Shown here one piece after another: positions 1 through 7,906 of a stretch of DNA of 33,018 nt; position 1 is the first letter of the stretch; each line of letters begins with the position of its first letter. Origin of the DNA: Bacteroidota bacterium (GTDB taxonomy: Bacteria > Bacteroidota > Bacteroidia > Chitinophagales > Saprospiraceae); NCBI GenBank assembly GCA_011321935.1, contig DROJ01000248.1:1-33018 (forward strand). The letters run 5' to 3'. The position numbers and the translations under genes are program-made. The notes beneath the pieces were generated by a model. It ran no database searches, was not told the origin of the DNA, and saw only the letters and a list, made by a program, of their open reading frames with translations.

Positions 1-160
1 GGGGACGATGGGGCCAAGCGGAAGAAAGGCCGAAGTTTTGAAATGCGCCCCTCCCGTTGGGCGTATTTCAAAATTTCGGTGCGGGGTGGCCTCCCCCACT
101 GGGGACGATGGGGCCGAGCGGAAGAAAGGCCGAAGTTTTGAAATGCGCCCCTCCCGTTGG
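1..160. repeat. 100-bp-spaced direct repeat with internal hairpin
   Basis: Bases 1-60 recur at 101-160 with a single visible change (position 16 against 116, A to G), so the period is 100 bp. The first copy also contains an inverted repeat: the arm at about 36-50 pairs with 59-73 (14 of 15 positions), and pairing continues weakly outward. The second copy keeps only the left arm before the sequence diverges at 161. The repeat begins at the first base of the window, so more copies may lie to the left. No credible protein is encoded here. Confidence 0.85.
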
Positions 161-220
161 CCGCAGCCCCCAAAAAGTTGGCGAGCCCAGCAGTCCCCTC
201 CCAAATATGCCGTGACATTG

Positions 221-228
221 TACTTTTG
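221..228 (+). promoter_or_regulatory. Probable Bacteroidota -7 element for the M14 gene
   Basis: TACTTTTG matches the Bacteroidota TAnnTTTG -7 consensus and lies 24 nt before the ATG at 253. I see no good -33 TTTG at normal spacing, so this rests on one hexamer-like match and position. No Shine-Dalgarno sequence is visible before the ATG. Confidence 0.4.
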
Positions 229-252
229 TATTTTTATAAAAATACACCGGCC

Positions 253-1983
253 ATGTCAAAAATCACCATCCTCCTCCTTTTCTTTTTTTCCACAAATTTA
301 GCGGCGCAGCCCGCCCCTTTTTTAACGCCTTTTGAAAAAGACAACAGCACGACGGCCACCTATCAGGAGGCCATTTCTTTTTATAAAAAACTCGCCGAAA
401 GCTACGAAGCGCTCCAATTAAAAGAATGGGGAACGACCGACTCCGGCCACCCCCTCCACGTCGCCGTTTTGTCGAAAAACAAAAACTTCGATGCCGCCAG
501 TTTGCGCCGTCAAAACAAGTGCATCCTGCTCATCAACAATGCCATCCACCCCGGCGAACCGGAAGGCGTGGACGCTACCATGATGCTGGTCAGGGACTAT
601 CTGCAAAAGCCCGGACTGCAATCTTTCTTGGAGAAAATGGTAATTGTTGTGGTCCCCTTTTACAACATCGGCGGCGGCCTGAACAGGGGCGCTTACAGCC
701 GCGCCAACCAGAACGGCCCTGATTTCTACGGCTTCCGCGGCAATGCCAAAAACCTCGACCTGAACCGCGATTTCATCAAATGCGACTCGAAAAATGCGCA
801 GACATTCAACCAGCTTTTCAACCATTGGCAGCCCGATATTTTCATTGACAACCACACCAGCAACGGCGCCGATTACCAATACACCATCTCCATGCTCACC
901 ACGCAGGAGGACAAACTCGGGCCAGTGCTCGGCAAGTATGTCCGCAACGAACTGCTGCCCGTGCTCTACCAAAAAATGGCCGACAAGGACTGGGAAATGA
1001 CGCCTTATGTCAATGTGTGGGGCAGCACCCCCGACGAGGGCATCCCCGGTTTCAACGACTCGCCGCGCTATGGTTCTGGCTTTGGCGCCCTCCACCACTG
1101 CATCTCCTTTGTGGCCGAAACGCACATGCTCAAGCCCTACCCCGACCGCCTGCGCGCCACCTATGCCTTCATGGACGTGGTGATAAAAGAGGCCAGCCAA
1201 CGGGCGGACGAGATCAGGCAGGCGAGAGAAAAGGAAATCGAAAATTGCATGAAAAAAACAGCCCTCCCCATTGATTGGGAAATTGACAAAACGAGAAGCG
1301 ACACCATCCTTTTCAAAGGTTTTGAGGCCAAATACAAACCCAGCGAAGTGACCGGACTCGACCGACTTTGGTACGACCGAAACGCCCCTTTTGAAAAAGA
1401 AATCCCCTATTGGAACCACTTCGTGCCGAGCATCGAAACCGAAAAACCCGTGGCCTATATCATCCCGCAAGCCTACTCCAAAGTCATCGAGCGGCTGCGC
1501 TGGAACGGGGTAAAAATGGAGCGCTTAAAAGAAGATGCCCGAAAGGAAGTCGAGATGTACTACATCAAAGATTACAAAGACCGCCCTGCTTACGAAGGCC
1601 ACTACCTGCACCACGGCACAGAGGTGGAAAAAACAAAAATGGAATGGCCCTTCCACAAGGGCGACTACCTCGTGCCGACCGACCAACCTGCCGTGCGCTA
1701 CATCATGGAAACACTTGAACCGCAAGGACCGGACAGCTTTTTTGCCTGGAATTTTTTCGATGCCATTTTAGGTCAAAAAGAATATTTCTCGCCCTATGTT
1801 TTTGAAGATATTGCGGCCGCATTTTTAAGGGAAAACCCCACCGTGAGGGAGGAACTGGAAGCCAAGAAAAAAGCAGATCCCGAATTTGCGAAAAGCAGTT
1901 GGATGCAGTTGGGTTTTGTTTATCAAAAAACGCAGTATTATGAAAAGACGCACAGGCTGTACCCTGTGGCAAGGCTCCGGTAG
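253..1983 (+). CDS. Secreted M14 zinc carboxypeptidase
   Basis: A 576-residue protein of the M14 metallocarboxypeptidase family, expected to hydrolyse C-terminal residues of peptides outside the cytoplasm. The reading frame is open from 157, but the ATG at 253 gives an immediate signal peptide (MSKIT, then a Leu/Phe-rich core, cut near Ala18-Gln19). Zinc ligands are visible as HPGE (His99, Glu102) and the His of DNHTSN (His201); NRDF at 171-174 supplies the substrate-binding Arg; FVAETHM carries the likely catalytic Glu289. All key residues are present and the length is normal for Bacteroidota M14 enzymes. There is no T9SS sorting domain, so it probably stays periplasmic or surface-associated. 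Its TAG stop (1981-1983) lies inside a nested-palindrome repeat starting at 1979, yet the C-terminus looks complete. Confidence 0.93.
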   Translation: MSKITILLLFFFSTNLAAQPAPFLTPFEKDNSTTATYQEAISFYKKLAESYEALQLKEWGTTDSGHPLHVAVLSKNKNFDAASLRRQNKCILLINNAIHPGEPEGVDATMMLVRDYLQKPGLQSFLEKMVIVVVPFYNIGGGLNRGAYSRANQNGPDFYGFRGNAKNLDLNRDFIKCDSKNAQTFNQLFNHWQPDIFIDNHTSNGADYQYTISMLTTQEDKLGPVLGKYVRNELLPVLYQKMADKDWEMTPYVNVWGSTPDEGIPGFNDSPRYGSGFGALHHCISFVAETHMLKPYPDRLRATYAFMDVVIKEASQRADEIRQAREKEIENCMKKTALPIDWEIDKTRSDTILFKGFEAKYKPSEVTGLDRLWYDRNAPFEKEIPYWNHFVPSIETEKPVAYIIPQAYSKVIERLRWNGVKMERLKEDARKEVEMYYIKDYKDRPAYEGHYLHHGTEVEKTKMEWPFHKGDYLVPTDQPAVRYIMETLEPQGPDSFFAWNFFDAILGQKEYFSPYVFEDIAAAFLRENPTVREELEAKKKADPEFAKSSWMQLGFVYQKTQYYEKTHRLYPVARLR

Positions 1984-2093
1984 CACAGCGTTTACGCTGT
2001 CCCGGAAAACGGCGTTTACGCCGTTGGCAACTGCCAAATTACATGCACAGGCGTAAACGCCTGTGACCGGGACAGCGTAAACGCTGTGCTACC
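1979..2093. repeat. Nested-palindrome element, copy 1
   Basis: A 115-bp element whose ends are inverted copies of each other (GGTAGCACAGCG at 1979, CGCTGTGCTACC ending at 2093). It contains four palindromes in a row: ACAGCGTTTACGCTGT, AACGGCGTTTACGCCGTT, ACAGGCGTAAACGCCTGT and ACAGCGTAAACGCTGT. The outer two also pair with each other across the element. A second copy at 22414-22517 has the two inner palindromes in reverse order, as expected for the opposite orientation. It supplies the stop codon of the M14 gene. The form resembles REP/BIME elements, but I do not recognise the family. Confidence 0.85.
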
Positions 2094-2162
2094 AAATGCC
2101 GCCGGAGCACTGTTCTCCGTTCATTTGATAACACAAAAAACACGAGCATGTACATCTTATAA

Positions 2163-2366
2163 TCCGCTGAAAATAACAAAGCAGTCACCGGACTGGTAGC
2201 AAAATCCAAGGAGCTGTCCCTCGCTTTCAAAACAGAAATCGGCGCTGCTTTCAAAGGGCTTGTTTTGCAGGAAGGCAAGACCACCATACCCGGCAAAAAA
2301 GCCATCGCCGAACACCTCGACAAATTGGGCGGCGAACCCGACCAGTGGTACCACTGCAATTGCTGA
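2163..2366 (+). pseudogene. Headless open frame, probable gene remnant
   Basis: Just after an in-frame TAA (2160-2162), 67 codons stay open to a TGA at 2364-2366. The product would read SAENNKAVTG at the start and end in DQWYHCNC, with a Lys/Glu-rich helical composition and codon use like the neighbours. No ATG or convincing alternative start exists in this frame. An ATG at 2148 in another frame stops after four codons. I read it as the C-terminal remnant of a small gene that lost its 5' end, perhaps when the palindromic element at 1979-2093 arrived. It could also be a chance frame. I do not recognise the family. Confidence 0.35.
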
Positions 2367-2506
2367 TGCGGCCATCTAAACGCTAAGCCTCCTTTCTGTG
2401 AACAACTTCTCCCCATTTCGTTTCCCTGCCCTCCGCTTGGAATGTATTTTGCATTACTGCTCTCACCTGTCCCCCTTATTCCTTTACCTTCTCATTTTAA
2501 CATACC

Positions 2507-3409
2507 ATGAAAAATTACCTTGCCTTAACGGCCCTGTCCCTGCTTGTTTTTTCCCCGGGCAACTTCCTCTTCGCCGGCCAGCACCAACCATCCAATTTCA
2601 ATGTGCCAGCAGCCGGCAAGGGCATTTACCTAAAAATAAAAGTCTTCCTGCAAGGCGCACTGATCGAAGGAGACGAATACGCAACATTGATGCGCGACGA
2701 CCTTCGCAAAATGGGGCTGCTCCCTGAAAACACACCCTATTCTGCTCCGCAAAAAACCCCGTACAAAGGACAAAGCAATAAGGCCCGAACCATTCAAAAA
2801 GGGGTTTTCAAAACCAATGGCCCAGACGCTATCGTAGATTGGGTCTTCATTGAACTGAGAGATAAAAACAACCCGGCAAAGGTCACCGCTGCCCGGTCGG
2901 CACTGCTGCAAAGAGACGGGGACGTGGTGGACATGGACGGCATCTCTGACCTGTTTTTTGAAAAAACCCCAAAAGGGAAATATTACGTGGCAGTGAAGCA
3001 CCGCAACCATTTGGGCATCATGACGGCGGAAAGCATAGAACTCGGTGAACTGCCCAAACCGATAGATTTTACCGACCCCAGTTTTGATGTTTTCGGGAAC
3101 AACCCGCGCATTGTTTTGGGCGGCACAGCGGCAATGTATGCTGGAGACCTGAACGGAGACGGCAAGTGCATTTTTATGGGAAAGGACAATGACCTGTCAG
3201 TTGTTTATTCAACCATTATTTCAGACCCAGAAAACACTTTGGCCGACCCTTCTTTTATCAAAAAAGGCTATCGAAATACCGACCTGAACTTAGATGGACA
3301 GACTGTTTACCAGGGGCCAAACAATGAACGCTCCCTCTTTTTTGTCCATGTTTACGGCAACAAGCAGGCGCCGTCCAACCAAGTATTAACGGAGCAGTTG
3401 CCGAGGTGA
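2507..3409 (+). CDS. Secreted protein with tandem dockerin-like Asp/Asn repeats
   Basis: A 300-residue exported protein of unknown function. The signal peptide is clear (MKNYLALTALSLLVFSPGNFLFA). The middle (about 40-185) is a compact domain I associate with C-terminal modules of large Bacteroidota adhesin-like proteins (segments such as LQGALI, MRDDLR, DAIVDWVFIELRD and HRNHLGIMTA); here it stands alone. Residues of about 213-235 and 262-280 form two related loops, GDLNGDGKCIF and DLNLDGQTVY, each a DxNxDG calcium-binding motif like dockerins or EF-hands. It ends with VLTEQLPR and has no canonical T9SS sorting domain. It stands as a single gene ended by the terminator at 3474. A role in surface or extracellular interactions is inference. 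Confidence 0.75.
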   Translation: MKNYLALTALSLLVFSPGNFLFAGQHQPSNFNVPAAGKGIYLKIKVFLQGALIEGDEYATLMRDDLRKMGLLPENTPYSAPQKTPYKGQSNKARTIQKGVFKTNGPDAIVDWVFIELRDKNNPAKVTAARSALLQRDGDVVDMDGISDLFFEKTPKGKYYVAVKHRNHLGIMTAESIELGELPKPIDFTDPSFDVFGNNPRIVLGGTAAMYAGDLNGDGKCIFMGKDNDLSVVYSTIISDPENTLADPSFIKKGYRNTDLNLDGQTVYQGPNNERSLFFVHVYGNKQAPSNQVLTEQLPR

Positions 3410-3473
3410 AGATTGCCCGTTATTACGCTGCCTTTATAAGGTTCGGATTGGCCTCAAGATTGGTTTTTTACAT

Positions 3474-3516
3474 AAAAAAACAGGTTTTCCCGAACACTGG
3501 GAAAACCTGTTTTTTT
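3474..3516. terminator. Bidirectional intrinsic terminator
   Basis: A run of A leads into the arm CAGGTTTTCCC, a 7-nt loop (3492-3498), then GGGAAAACCTG and a run of seven T. It reads as a terminator on both strands and separates the convergent genes ending at 3409 (+) and 3551 (-). Confidence 0.9.
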
Positions 3517-3550
3517 ATGCGCTTCATCCAGCGCCTCTATTTCATGGCCA

Positions 3551-5329
3551 TCACTTCTTCTTTGCCATAGCTACCAAATGGATGAGGTAAGCCAATGCAG
3601 GCCCGGCCAAGAGGCTGCCCGGCACGTCTGCATTTGTCATTTCATAACCAAAGGCGGAGATGGCAACCGCAAAAACCAGCGCAAGGCCAAGCATCACGTA
3701 AGCCAGTATTTTTCCAAAAATAGATTTATCGAACGGAATTCCACTGCTAAAGCTGGAAGCAGCATTGCCCATACCTGCGACTGCTACCTGTTGGCGCATC
3801 ACGAACACCACCCCAAAGGACAGCATGATGAGGGCAAACAAGATGGTCGCCCATTGCCCCATGGTAGGCACAACCGCACCTGCAACGCAAGCAGTGCCAT
3901 CGCAAACACCTCCCGTATTCAGTGGGGTGGCAAGAGGGCTTCCTGCCCGGTTGAAATCAGCATCGAAACCAACATTGCTCGGATGCCAGAGGTCTATGCG
4001 GTAAACCCCCGGAGAGACTTCTGGAAGAGTGGTGCCGATTGGCAGTGGCGCCAGTGCAGCATCCAGTACAGCCCCAGAGTTGAGAGCCGTCAGCTCCCAA
4101 GTTTCGCCAGGGGCCGATGTAATGGTCACAAAGTCATGGAAGTAGGTCACCTCACCGGAGCCGAGGGCCACATTGTCGGGGTCGGTACAAGAACAAGGGT
4201 CGGTGATATCGGGAAAGCCATCGCCGTCGAAATCCCGAAGGCTGATACTAGGGATGAACTGCCCTTCTCCTTCAAAAATAAGTTCCACAAACTCTAAGGT
4301 TCCCACATCCCCGAAGGCATTGTCGCAAATGATGAGCTGCCAAGTGCCATTAGGGTTGGTGCCGTCGAAAAAATCGGCAAAGTCCCCTTCTGGAAGGAAA
4401 GAACCAATAAAAGGAGCTTCAGAAAAGAAGATGTTATCGGCAGCGCTCATCGTGAAATTGGTCACAGCAGAGCAAGTGGGGTCGTTCGGGTCTCCATAGT
4501 TTTCTCCTTCGTCTCCATTTCCCAAAGTAAGGTCTATCACCACGCCGCTCGGCGAGGCCAATTGGATCTGCAAGTCAGAAACCCAAGTATGCTCCACAAT
4601 TATGTTCACGTCTGTCAGGATGACGTCACCGCCCAAGGCTAAGCCCGGCGCTGTGTCCACGTCAATATCATAAACTACATTGTCAGGGCAAGTATCATCA
4701 GGGATCGGAAAATTAAGCCCACAGTTTCCTGTATTAACAGCAGGTGCCGAAACGAGGGCCGTCCAGCCTCCTTCGTCAATACTGCCATCCGATTGGAAAT
4801 TGACGGTTATACACCCAGAAGGATCGGTAGAAGTGAAAATGTTATTGGCCGGATTGGCACTGTTGCTGCCGTTCATGTCATTGACGCCGCCTTCTATTTG
4901 GAAGCCGTCGCCTTCATCGCCAGGCTCACCGGCACAGTTAGGAAAACCGTCTTCTCCGCAGCCAGCGAACAGTTCTGGGGCCGCAGTTGACTGTCCGTCA
5001 TAAATGCGGATGTAGTCCCAACAAGGCTGGGTCAAACGGGTTTCGATGTCCACTTCCAGAAACTCGATGGTAACCGGCTGACCAGCCACATCAGGGCAAA
5101 AGGTAGTAGTCAGGTCAGCGTCAAGTGAATAACCGCCGTCAGATGGGCCGCCGGACGGGTCTTCATCGCACTCCGCACCGCCGTCATCATAATAATTGCG
5201 GGCAGCCGCACCGGCAACTATGGTTTCCATTGCGTTGGCGCCATGGATAATGTCTTGGGCCGTAGTGTCCTGCCAGCCGGTAAGCAGAAGGCAGAGGAGG
5301 CCGATAAGCGTAATATTTATTTTTTTCAT
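3551..5329 (-). CDS. CUB-like and P-domain surface protein with internal IPTL-like motif
   Basis: A 592-residue exported protein. After a signal peptide (MKKINITLIGLLCLLLTGW) comes an acidic CUB-like region (about 30-200, with WDYIRIYDG and GCITVNFQSDGS). A proprotein-convertase P-domain-like sandwich follows (about 215-365, with HTWVSDLQIQLASPSG and NPNGTWQLIICDNAFGD), then an Asp-rich DFDGDGFPD loop. At residue 487 the motif VPTMGQW is followed directly by a hydrophobic segment, like the IPTL-CTERM or VPTLSEW sorting signals. Unlike those, it is not terminal: about 80 more residues carry two further membrane segments (about 536-556 and 570-588) and a MAKKK tail. It probably forms an operon with the small gene ending at 5355, 25 bp upstream. 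Adhesion or display at the surface is inference. Confidence 0.8.
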   Translation of the reverse strand: MKKINITLIGLLCLLLTGWQDTTAQDIIHGANAMETIVAGAAARNYYDDGGAECDEDPSGGPSDGGYSLDADLTTTFCPDVAGQPVTIEFLEVDIETRLTQPCWDYIRIYDGQSTAAPELFAGCGEDGFPNCAGEPGDEGDGFQIEGGVNDMNGSNSANPANNIFTSTDPSGCITVNFQSDGSIDEGGWTALVSAPAVNTGNCGLNFPIPDDTCPDNVVYDIDVDTAPGLALGGDVILTDVNIIVEHTWVSDLQIQLASPSGVVIDLTLGNGDEGENYGDPNDPTCSAVTNFTMSAADNIFFSEAPFIGSFLPEGDFADFFDGTNPNGTWQLIICDNAFGDVGTLEFVELIFEGEGQFIPSISLRDFDGDGFPDITDPCSCTDPDNVALGSGEVTYFHDFVTITSAPGETWELTALNSGAVLDAALAPLPIGTTLPEVSPGVYRIDLWHPSNVGFDADFNRAGSPLATPLNTGGVCDGTACVAGAVVPTMGQWATILFALIMLSFGVVFVMRQQVAVAGMGNAASSFSSGIPFDKSIFGKILAYVMLGLALVFAVAISAFGYEMTNADVPGSLLAGPALAYLIHLVAMAKKK

Positions 5330-5354
5330 TTTAAAGAGGTTTGATTCGTGAACG

Positions 5355-5738
5355 TTATTGATCGGATGAGTTGTCCAATTGCAACTGGAGCTTGCCCATT
5401 TGCGCTTTCATTTCTTGGATTCTTTTGGAAATAGCGGTGTTGGCAGGGTTGGCCTTTTTGCGCTGCTCCAAATATTCCAATTTGGTTTGGTAGCCTTGAA
5501 TGGACTGTTTTAATTTTTGTGCGCTCGGTGCTGTTGCGGGCTGCTTTGCTTCCTGCAGCTTAAGCTCAAGAGTAGCCAATTGCGGAGAATCCGGGTTGTC
5601 GGCCTTCAGGTCATCCACTAGTTGCTGGAGCTCCTGGACAGGTTGTTTTGCTTCCTGTCGGCTTTGGCCAAATGCGCTGCTGCTCAAAAACAGAAGCACC
5701 GCAAAAACCCAAAAGGTGGGAATACGATTCATTTTCAT
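5355..5738 (-). CDS. Small periplasmic coiled-coil protein
   Basis: A 127-residue protein with a signal peptide (MKMNRIPTFWVFAVLLFLSS, cut near AFG-QS). The mature part is almost all charged helix, rich in Lys, Glu, Gln and Leu, consistent with a coiled coil from about residue 30 to 120. A second ATG at codon 3 could also be the start. It lies 25 bp upstream of the CUB/P-domain gene on the same strand, so co-transcription is likely. No family is recognised; a structural or scaffold role in the periplasm is only a guess from composition. Confidence 0.7.
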   Translation of the reverse strand: MKMNRIPTFWVFAVLLFLSSSAFGQSRQEAKQPVQELQQLVDDLKADNPDSPQLATLELKLQEAKQPATAPSAQKLKQSIQGYQTKLEYLEQRKKANPANTAISKRIQEMKAQMGKLQLQLDNSSDQ

Positions 5739-6339
5739 GAGATTTGAATTTGTTAGTAAAATGATTGGTTGAAACTATATTTCGATTGAAAACCAATTAA
5801 ACCGGAACATCAATTTGTATGAAAAATCGGTTGGCCCCGTTTATCCATTTTCAATAATTTCCAATTATTGACAGAACTAAAATAGTGTTTGACAGTAGTT
5901 TCCGATGATTTCCCAACCTACTTTTGTTGTTGGAAAAATACAATTTGAGAAAAGAACACAATCGGTTTGGGCAAGTAAAAAAGTGCAGCTAAAGCAAGAA
6001 CATTCAATGGGAACCCGATCCTACTTTTTTTTACTGAACACTGTTAAGGGAAAGGTTTGTCACAATTGTTTTCTATAAGTAGAAAGTAGGGACAAAGGTA
6101 AGTTTTGAACGGAACAAGAACAAATTTTCAGCAAAAAAACAAAACTGTTTTCCAAGTCCTGCATAAGGGGAGTTTATAAAAAAGGCATTTCTGCCATAAA
6201 TCATGAATAAGCAAATCCGTGTTTCAACTTGGGAAATTCGTCATATCCCAAATCACTTGTTACATTTGCCCGCAACGGGGTTTACACTTCCGGCTGAACA
6301 TTACTGGAAAACACCCCTTCCAAGCATTCATTTCAAAAC
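5739..6339. other. 601-bp intergenic region between divergent genes
   Basis: An AT-rich stretch between divergently transcribed genes, without a credible coding frame. It should contain the promoters for both sides. The only good match to a Bacteroidota -7 element is TACATTTG at 6261-6268 facing the RNase H gene. I see no long repeat, in contrast to most other gaps in the window. Confidence 0.6.
6261..6268 (+). promoter_or_regulatory. Possible -7 element for rnhA
   Basis: TACATTTG fits TAnnTTTG, 71 nt before the ATG at 6340. No convincing -33 TTTG at normal spacing was found, so support is modest. Confidence 0.35.
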
Positions 6340-7002
6340 ATGGCAAAAAAGAAAAAATATTACGTCGTCTGGCAGGGGGTAACGCCCGGCATTTACGAAA
6401 CATGGGCCGGTTGCCAATTGCAGATAAAAGGCTATCCCGGCGCCCGCTACAAAAGTTTCAAAACAAAAGAAGAGGCAGAGGCCGCCTACTTGGGCACTGC
6501 CTCCGACCACATGGACACAAGGATATTGGCCAAGGGCCATTCCCCTGAAAGCCAGTCGGTTAAGCCCTCAAAAGCCGACCTCTCGCAATTTGAAAAAGAC
6601 ATCGTTTGGGACAGCATCAGCGTGGATGCAGCCTGCAGCGGCAACCCCGGCCTGATGGAATACCAGGGGGTGGACACCAAAAGCAGGTACCAGTTTTTTC
6701 ACCAAAAATTTGAACTGGGAACGAACAACATCGGCGAATTCCTGGCCATCGTGCACGCGCTGGCCATGTTCAAAAAAGAGGGCAAAAACACCCCCATTTA
6801 CACCGACTCCCGCAACGCCATCATCTGGGTGAACAAGAAAAAATGCAAGACCACGCTGGTCAGGAATGCCCGGACAGAAAAACTGCACCAAGTCATCCAA
6901 CGGGCAGAGACTTGGCTCAAAAACAACTCTTGGAACAACCCCATCCTGAAATGGGAAACCAAAAAATGGGGCGAAATACCCGCTGACTTTGGGAGAAAGT
7001 GA
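6340..7002 (+). CDS. rnhA: Ribonuclease HI with N-terminal viroplasmin domain
   Basis: A 220-residue RNase H1-type enzyme that degrades the RNA strand of RNA-DNA hybrids in the cytoplasm. Residues 1-55 form the viroplasmin/hybrid-binding domain (YYVVWQGVTPGIYETWAGCQ and YKSFKTKEEAEAAY). The catalytic domain from about 90 has the four acidic residues in order: Asp96 (SVDAACSGNPG), Glu133 (NNIGEFLAIVHAL), Asp156 (YTDSRNA) and Asp216 (PADFGRK). The ATG at 6340 starts the viroplasmin domain at its usual place (MAKKKKYYVVW). It stands alone; an unusual tandem-repeat hairpin begins directly after its TGA. Confidence 0.95.
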   Translation: MAKKKKYYVVWQGVTPGIYETWAGCQLQIKGYPGARYKSFKTKEEAEAAYLGTASDHMDTRILAKGHSPESQSVKPSKADLSQFEKDIVWDSISVDAACSGNPGLMEYQGVDTKSRYQFFHQKFELGTNNIGEFLAIVHALAMFKKEGKNTPIYTDSRNAIIWVNKKKCKTTLVRNARTEKLHQVIQRAETWLKNNSWNNPILKWETKKWGEIPADFGRK

Positions 7003-7268
7003 TCAGTCCGTCAGTCCGGCAGTCTTCAGTCCACAGTCCGGCAGTCTTCAGTCCACAGTCCGGCAGTCTTCAGTCCACAGTCCGGCAGTCCACAGTCCGC
7101 AGTCTGGTTGGAGATGGTGTTTTTAAAGTGGAGGTTTCTCTCTGAAAATCAGTTTTGTTAAAAAAAAACGCACATCAAGTCCACCGTCTCCAACCAGACT
7201 GAAGACTGTGGACTGCCGGACTGAAGACTGTGGACTGAAGACTGCGGACTGCCAGACTGAAGACTGAA
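7003..7268. repeat. Long imperfect hairpin with CAGTC-type tandem-repeat arms
   Basis: The left arm (about 7003-7115) is made of 7-8-bp units of the form CAGTCCG, CAGTCTT and CAGTCCA repeated many times. The right arm (about 7195-7268) holds the same units inverted (GACTGTGGACTGCCGGACTG and similar). At the inner edge a non-repeat stem pairs too: CAGTCTGGTTGGAGATGGTG near 7101 with its complement ending near 7200. The arms differ in unit number. The repeat starts at the base after the rnhA stop and ends just before the acetyltransferase start at 7277. Confidence 0.85.
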
Positions 7269-7276
7269 ACTAGGCA

Positions 7277-7792
7277 ATGAGAACAATCGAATCAAAACGG
7301 CTCATACTCCGGCCATTCACATTGGCCGATGCTCCTTTTTTATTGGAGCTTTTGAACAGCCCGCCGTGGCTAAAATATATTGGGGACAGGGGCGTGCGCA
7401 CAGTGGCCGATGCGGAGGAATATTTGCGCAGCAGGATCATAAAAAGTTATGGGGAGCATGGTTTTGGGATGTTTGTGGTGATCTTGAAAAGCATGGACAA
7501 ACCGATAGGTTCTTGCGGATTGGTAAAACGGGAAACGCTGCCCGATGCGGATTTGGGCTTTGCCTTCTTGCCGGGCTTTGAAGGCAGGGGCTACGGATTT
7601 GAAGCAGCCACTTCGGTTTTGGATTTTACAAAAAAAACACTGCGCAAGGAGCGCTTGCTGGCTATTACTTTGCCCAGCAATACTGCCTCTGTTGGCTTGC
7701 TGAAAAAGCTGGGTTTTATTTTTGAAAAAACAATGTTGCTGAAGGGGGACGAGGAAGAACTACAATTGTTTAGCATTGCATTGAAAGATTGA
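7277..7792 (+). CDS. GNAT-family N-acetyltransferase (RimJ/RimL type)
   Basis: A 171-residue acetyltransferase. It opens with the typical RimJ/RimL sequence MRTIESKRLILRPFTLADA, followed by helices binding the acceptor. The acetyl-CoA pyrophosphate loop is seen as FEGRGYGFEA (about 100-109), then LPSNTASVGLLKKLGFIFE (about 134-152), the conserved end of the fold. The reaction is transfer of acetyl from acetyl-CoA to an amino group; the substrate could be a ribosomal protein, an amino acid or a small molecule and cannot be told from sequence. It sits between two inverted-repeat structures and does not appear to be in an operon. Confidence 0.9.
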   Translation: MRTIESKRLILRPFTLADAPFLLELLNSPPWLKYIGDRGVRTVADAEEYLRSRIIKSYGEHGFGMFVVILKSMDKPIGSCGLVKRETLPDADLGFAFLPGFEGRGYGFEAATSVLDFTKKTLRKERLLAITLPSNTASVGLLKKLGFIFEKTMLLKGDEEELQLFSIALKD

Positions 7793-7839
7793 TTTGCAAT
7801 AAAATAGAGCGACAGGTTGAAAACCGATCATCTGTCCCG

Positions 7840-7894
7840 AGGCTTTGCAAGTTTTCTCCACAGGAGTCCCTTCGGGAGGAAACTTGCAAAGCCT
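7840..7894. repeat. Perfect-armed hairpin just upstream of the 7907 gene
   Basis: The arm AGGCTTTGCAAGTTT (7840-7854) pairs with AAACTTGCAAAGCCT (7880-7894). Pairing continues inward with CTCC against GGAG, after one extra base on the left, and the centre holds CCCTTCGGG, a smaller palindrome. The structure ends 12 bp before the ATG at 7907, so it would lie in the 5' leader of that gene or act as terminator for the acetyltransferase gene. There is no T-run. Confidence 0.8.
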
Positions 7895-7906
7895 AAACCA
7901 TAAAAA

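Noticed and set aside
418-1470. A 350-codon minus-strand open frame opposite the carboxypeptidase
   Set aside because: The plus strand encodes a complete M14 enzyme with all catalytic residues; the antisense frame is His/Val-rich shadow sequence of GC-biased codons.
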